From an uncultured Lachnospiraceae bacterium (GTDB taxonomy: Bacteria > Bacillota > Clostridia > Lachnospirales > Lachnospiraceae): a DNA stretch of 64,000 nucleotides. Of the stretch, positions 62,851 to 64,000 are shown piece by piece. The position numbers were made by a program, and so were the translations under genes. The notes beneath the pieces are model-generated. The model ran no database searches and was not told the origin of the DNA. It saw only the letters and a program-made list of their open reading frames with translations. Location: the NCBI GenBank assembly GCA_934320845.1, contig CAKRFU010000005.1, positions 62,001 to 126,000 of the forward strand, written 5' to 3'. Every line of letters starts with the position of its first letter. Position 1 is the first letter of the stretch.

Positions 62851-62895
62851 GCAAAAAAGAGCCACAACAGACATATCAATTTGTCCTGTGACTCT
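62851..62895 (-). terminator. Terminator between the AB cassette and the toxin gene
   Basis: Minus strand AGAGTCACAGGAC/GTC..TGTGGCTCT, then TTTTTTGC. Confidence 0.75.
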
Positions 62896-62967
62896 TTTAC
62901 ATATTTTCATAATATTAAAATATCATTTTAGGAATGTGAAATGTGTGAATTATTCAGCATCCACTAA

Positions 62968-63189
62968 TCAATACGCCGTCATCAGCTTCATAGCATACTG
63001 AAATCCCCATATAAAGCCCTGCTTTTCTGTGTACATACAACAATCCGATATTTCATTATCATATTTCATAAACAGTTCTTTGCCCATCTTCTGCTCCATC
63101 TTTTTTCTTGCTTCTATTGTATCTTCAAGTTCTGCATAATCGTCACATAACTCATTAAAGTTATAATATATTTTTTCAATCTCGTTCAT
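62968..63189 (-). CDS. Duplicated small protein B, copy 2 (73 aa)
   Basis: Near-identical to 45354-45575 (same start context AAAGGAATG, ATG 63189). It is the gene directly before the toxin operon's terminator. Function unknown; see copy 1. Confidence 0.75.
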   Translation of the reverse strand: MNEIEKIYYNFNELCDDYAELEDTIEARKKMEQKMGKELFMKYDNEISDCCMYTEKQGFIWGFQYAMKLMTAY

Positions 63190-63214
63190 ATTAACACCAT
63201 TCCTTTCAAGTACC

Positions 63215-63541
63215 TTATGCTCGTACTGCTCCTTTGCTGTCTGCTGCATCCTGTATTACTTTAACAACATCAAAAGCATTTCCAATCAACTCCTGCACTT
63301 TTTTATTCTGCTCTTTTACATTCTCAAGTATATTCCATGTAGCTCTTATCAAGTGGTATATATCTTTTGCATTAGCAACTAAACAATATGCCTGTGCATT
63401 AGTACACTCTGACATATCGTACATATAATCATACTTATCCATAAAAGTACTTAAAAGTGAATATGCTGTTTCTATCTCTATGCCCTCTTCAATATTCATA
63501 TTGTCGGCATCAAATAAAATCTTTGTTCCTGATATATCCAT
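63215..63541 (-). CDS. Duplicated small protein A, copy 2 (108 aa)
   Basis: One residue different from 45601-45927 (Lys instead of Asp near residue 7). Follows the partial antirepressor gene with a 35-bp gap. Confidence 0.75.
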   Translation of the reverse strand: MDISGTKILFDADNMNIEEGIEIETAYSLLSTFMDKYDYMYDMSECTNAQAYCLVANAKDIYHLIRATWNILENVKEQNKKVQELIGNAFDVVKVIQDAADSKGAVRA

Positions 63542-63576
63542 AATATCGCTCCTTGTCGTTTGTTTGAATTATTTGT

Positions 63577-64000
63577 TTAAAATCTGTAACCGTCTAACAC
63601 TTGGTCTGCAATATCCTGAAGCTGTGGAAAATATTCCACCAAATCTATCGTATATGCAAGGGTACGCCCTGTTTCCGACTGATAAATCTCTTTTGCTTCA
63701 TCCAAATTGTAATACCTGCCACATTCCTCAAGTATTTCATGGTATAACTTTCTTGGTTCAATCCCAGTTCTTTCCTTGATATTCCATATAATATCTCGGT
63801 TCTTTTCATACCATGTTTCTACTTTCGGCTGTAACCTTTTTACTAATCTAACTCTTGACTTTTCTTGTAATTCGGCTTCAACTCTCTTTAAGCGTTTATT
63901 CAAATCATTCAGTTTCCAATCAACAATTTTCTCCGGAGTGTACTCTACTAAACTCTTGTTCTTAGTTTTCTGCTCTACCACTTTCTGCTGGCTGATTGCC
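63577..64000 (-). CDS. Antirepressor-like protein, C-terminal part (runs off right edge)
   Basis: The open frame runs through the edge; the GTG near 63981 is internal (AISQQK reads on upstream). The visible part is a coiled segment (LNDLNKRLKRVEAELQEKSR) and a C-terminal domain (YEKNRDIIWNIKERTGIEPRKLYHEILEECGRYYNL), in the style of ORF6C-type tails. An antirepressor is inferred from that and from its place before the AB pair, as in copy 1. Confidence 0.6.
   Translation of the reverse strand, partial: AISQQKVVEQKTKNKSLVEYTPEKIVDWKLNDLNKRLKRVEAELQEKSRVRLVKRLQPKVETWYEKNRDIIWNIKERTGIEPRKLYHEILEECGRYYNLDEAKEIYQSETGRTLAYTIDLVEYFPQLQDIADQVLDGYRF

Larger units (their letters stand above)
62933..63573. 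repeat. 641-bp direct repeat, copy 2
   Basis: See 45319-45959. It is followed on the right, as in copy 1, by the 3' end of an antirepressor-type gene. Confidence 0.9.
17234..64000. mobile_element. Siphovirus prophage (left end to right edge of window; incomplete)
   Basis: Integrase and Xis at the left end, then replication and recombination genes, an immunity switch, lysis, tail, tape measure, head and portal genes in one continuous block on the minus strand, with plus-strand switch genes. The left boundary is placed where homology to the split host gene ends (17233, within a few tens of bp). The right end, terminase and attR are outside the window. Confidence 0.93.

Overview
The window is low-G+C Firmicutes DNA, most likely a Lachnospiraceae gut bacterium: AT-rich, strong AGGAGG ribosome sites, a sporulation-type gene, and a siphovirus prophage of the kind found in that family. 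It has three parts. (1) About 1-12.3 kb is chromosome, all on the minus strand: a partial membrane protein, the ribosome-assembly GTPase RbgA, an NlpC/P60 wall hydrolase, FolC, then a biosynthetic run read leuB, ilvD, ilvB, serC, serA (branched-chain amino acids and serine), with dut and a Nudix hydrolase upstream.

(2) A plus-strand gene starting at 12308 is cut twice. A 4.3-kb element carrying a serine recombinase, an alpha/beta-hydrolase, a zinc-ribbon membrane protein and a condensation-type acyltransferase lies between two CCCCGA copies (12835 and 17146). Joining across that repeat restores the reading frame. About 85 bp further on, the same gene is cut again by the prophage. This resembles the skin-type arrangement of sporulation genes interrupted by excisable elements.

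(3) From about 17.2 kb to the right edge is one prophage. The left half holds integrase and excisionase, replication (primase-helicase, initiator-like protein, SSBs), two DNA methyltransferases, a sigma factor, RecT with an SbcC-like ATPase and an ERCC4-type nuclease, antirepressors, and a repressor/Cro/ImmA switch at about 36-37.7 kb. The right half holds lysis, tail, tape measure, head and portal genes, read right to left. Accessory cassettes are inserted into it: a second switch (45.3-49.6 kb) and a MuF-type head protein with a CdiA-like toxin tail (61.6-62.8 kb). Terminase genes lie beyond the right edge.

The most striking feature is a plus-strand unit at about 30.49-30.80 kb, in an otherwise minus-strand block. 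Two different hammerhead ribozymes (type II, then type III) flank 198 nt that would be released by self-cleavage. The released ends can pair over 10 bp, which would hold them together for ligation. 198 nt is exactly 66 codons, and the frame of the internal ORF (AAAGGAG site, ATG) has no stop codon around the closed circle; the linear stop codon lies inside the core of the second ribozyme. If circularised, the RNA would be an endless mRNA for a two-helix membrane repeat. A rho-independent terminator follows. Other plus-strand small-RNA units lie in the leaders of antirepressor genes (35.74-35.95 and 46.8-46.9 kb), opposite the 3' end of the MuF-toxin gene (61.5 kb), and at 25.9-26.07 kb (a Leu-type tRNA body with a GCC anticodon and an interrupted acceptor stem). 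All of this was read by eye; no search or folding program was run.
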